From: Prosapia bicincta
Taxonomy: Eukaryota; Arthropoda; Insecta; Hemiptera; Cercopidae
Length of the DNA: 64,000 nt
Direction of reading: 5' to 3'
Assembly: GCA_036971475.1 (NCBI GenBank)
Contig: JBAIZL010000005.1
Coordinates: 178,803,886 to 178,867,885, forward strand
The position numbers were made by a program, and so were the translations under genes. Positions 63,200 through 64,000 of this stretch are shown here, in pieces. Under the pieces are notes generated by a model. The model saw only the letters and a program-made list of their open reading frames with translations, did no database searches and was not told where the DNA came from. Within the stretch, counting starts at the first letter, position 1. Each line of letters opens with the position of its first letter.

Positions 63200-63394
63200 G
63201 GTGCTAGAGACTCTGTGTGTGTTTTTATATTACCAACACACAATGAAGGAAAACCGCCACTGTCACTTAGGTTGTTTCATCACATGTTGGAAGAATTAGC
63301 AAATGATTTTAGGTGTGATAAAACTATGCTAAACAATACTACCTACACCATATTTGGTTTAGGAAACTCTCTTTACAAAGAAAATTATAATGTG
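63200..63394 (+). CDS. TYW1: TYW1, exon 3
   Basis: 65 codons, phase 0 at both ends, donor GTG|GTAAGT. The peptide carries the flavodoxin hallmarks of TYW1: VCVFILPTHNEGKPP (FMN loop, usually TYTDGKPP), LFHHMLEELANDFR and YTIFGLGNSLYKENYN. THNEG in place of the common TYTDG is a notable variation in the FMN-binding loop. The radical-SAM half lies beyond the window. Confidence 0.9.
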
Positions 63395-64000
63395 GTAAGT
63401 AAACTTAACAGCCTTTTAGGTGTAAAATGTTTCTTTCAGGCTTCTATTTTAAAATGTAAATTAATTATTTAAGTTTTATATAGATGAAATTTGAAAAACC
63501 TAAATTATACACAATTTTTCAATTAGATATAAAATTGTATACTTGCATGACAACATTTATAAATAGAATGCATAAAACATTTGTTTACCTTTCTTAAAAC
63601 AGGTATAAAACATTTGTTTACCTTTCTTAAAACAGGTTTTTTGTGCAAACCTCCAACTCTAATAACATTTATGATAAATGTTGCATCAGTGTAATAGGGT
63701 CTATGAATGGATTGAGAGATTAAATGTGAAACACTGGGACTTACTTTACAAATTTGTTTTCTGGTTAGACAAATCAAGAGTTTTATGCTGAGATAGCAGA
63801 GATTTCAGTGCTTGAATATATATAAAACAGACTGTTTAATCTGTTAACGGTAAAATGTTTCAGGACAGATACTATGCTTGCACCAGATTTTAATTTATTT
63901 AAAATGTCAATTTCTCTAATCAAAGGTTTTTTTGCCTTTCTTTGTCCCTATCAGAGTTTGATAGCTCTATGACTTGGATTAACAATTAAAAAGAAACAAA
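63395..64000. other. TYW1 intron 3 (partial)
   Basis: AT-rich intron running off the window. A 30-bp direct repeat (AAAACATTTGTTTACCTTTC) occurs at about 63568 and 63608. No coding sequence seen. Confidence 0.5.

Overview
This is an AT-rich animal nuclear window, most likely from an arthropod (perhaps a hemimetabolous insect; the order is a guess). Genes have GT-AG introns of 2 to 21 kb that are packed with transposable elements. I see no bacterial operons, CRISPR arrays, tRNAs or rRNAs.

Two host genes run divergently. On the minus strand a complete four-exon kintoun/DNAAF2 gene (axonemal dynein preassembly factor) spans 52,522 to 8,538. Its exons at 52522-50864, 46422-46162, 25025-24880 and 8889-8538 give a predicted 805-residue protein with consistent splice phases. 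On the plus strand, starting at 57,010, are the first three exons of TYW1 (tRNA wybutosine synthesis, flavodoxin part); this gene runs off the right edge.

Almost everything else is mobile DNA. 1-8.5 kb: kintoun 3' flank, a piggyBac-like element with TTAA duplications, and Penelope-like element (PLE) debris. Kintoun intron 3 (8.9-24.9 kb): Tigger/pogo-like elements, a Helitron helicase scrap, a 5'-truncated PLE with a GIY-YIG domain, a diverged LTR, several inverted PLE-tail pairs bounded by long (TA)n arrays, and an RNase H-bearing non-LTR fragment with a 15-bp target duplication. Kintoun intron 2 (25.0-46.2 kb): a mariner-type transposase relic, a domain-shuffled non-autonomous LTR element (27698-33038, plus), a Tigger (33312-35371), a very young Ty3/gypsy element (35774-44395, minus; one mismatch seen between 1,191-bp LTRs and one frameshift in pol), and a 127-bp tandem repeat. 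Kintoun intron 1 (46.4-50.9 kb): a Tigger remnant and a long-TIR foldback element. 52.5-57 kb: PLE remnants between the two genes. TYW1 introns: two long-TIR MITEs and a second piggyBac-like element.

The most unusual signal is a set of small motifs that fold by eye as type I hammerhead ribozymes with a short palindromic stem III. Nine have an intact CUGANGA...GAA core (5525, 10989, 17646, 21177, 22855 minus, 22948, 45471, 45598, 45725), and others carry core mutations. Most lie in PLE tails. Three sit one per unit in the 127-bp tandem array at 45465-45800, which has the architecture of a retrozyme (a source of small circular RNA). All assignments come from reading the sequence; no alignment, folding or database search was run.
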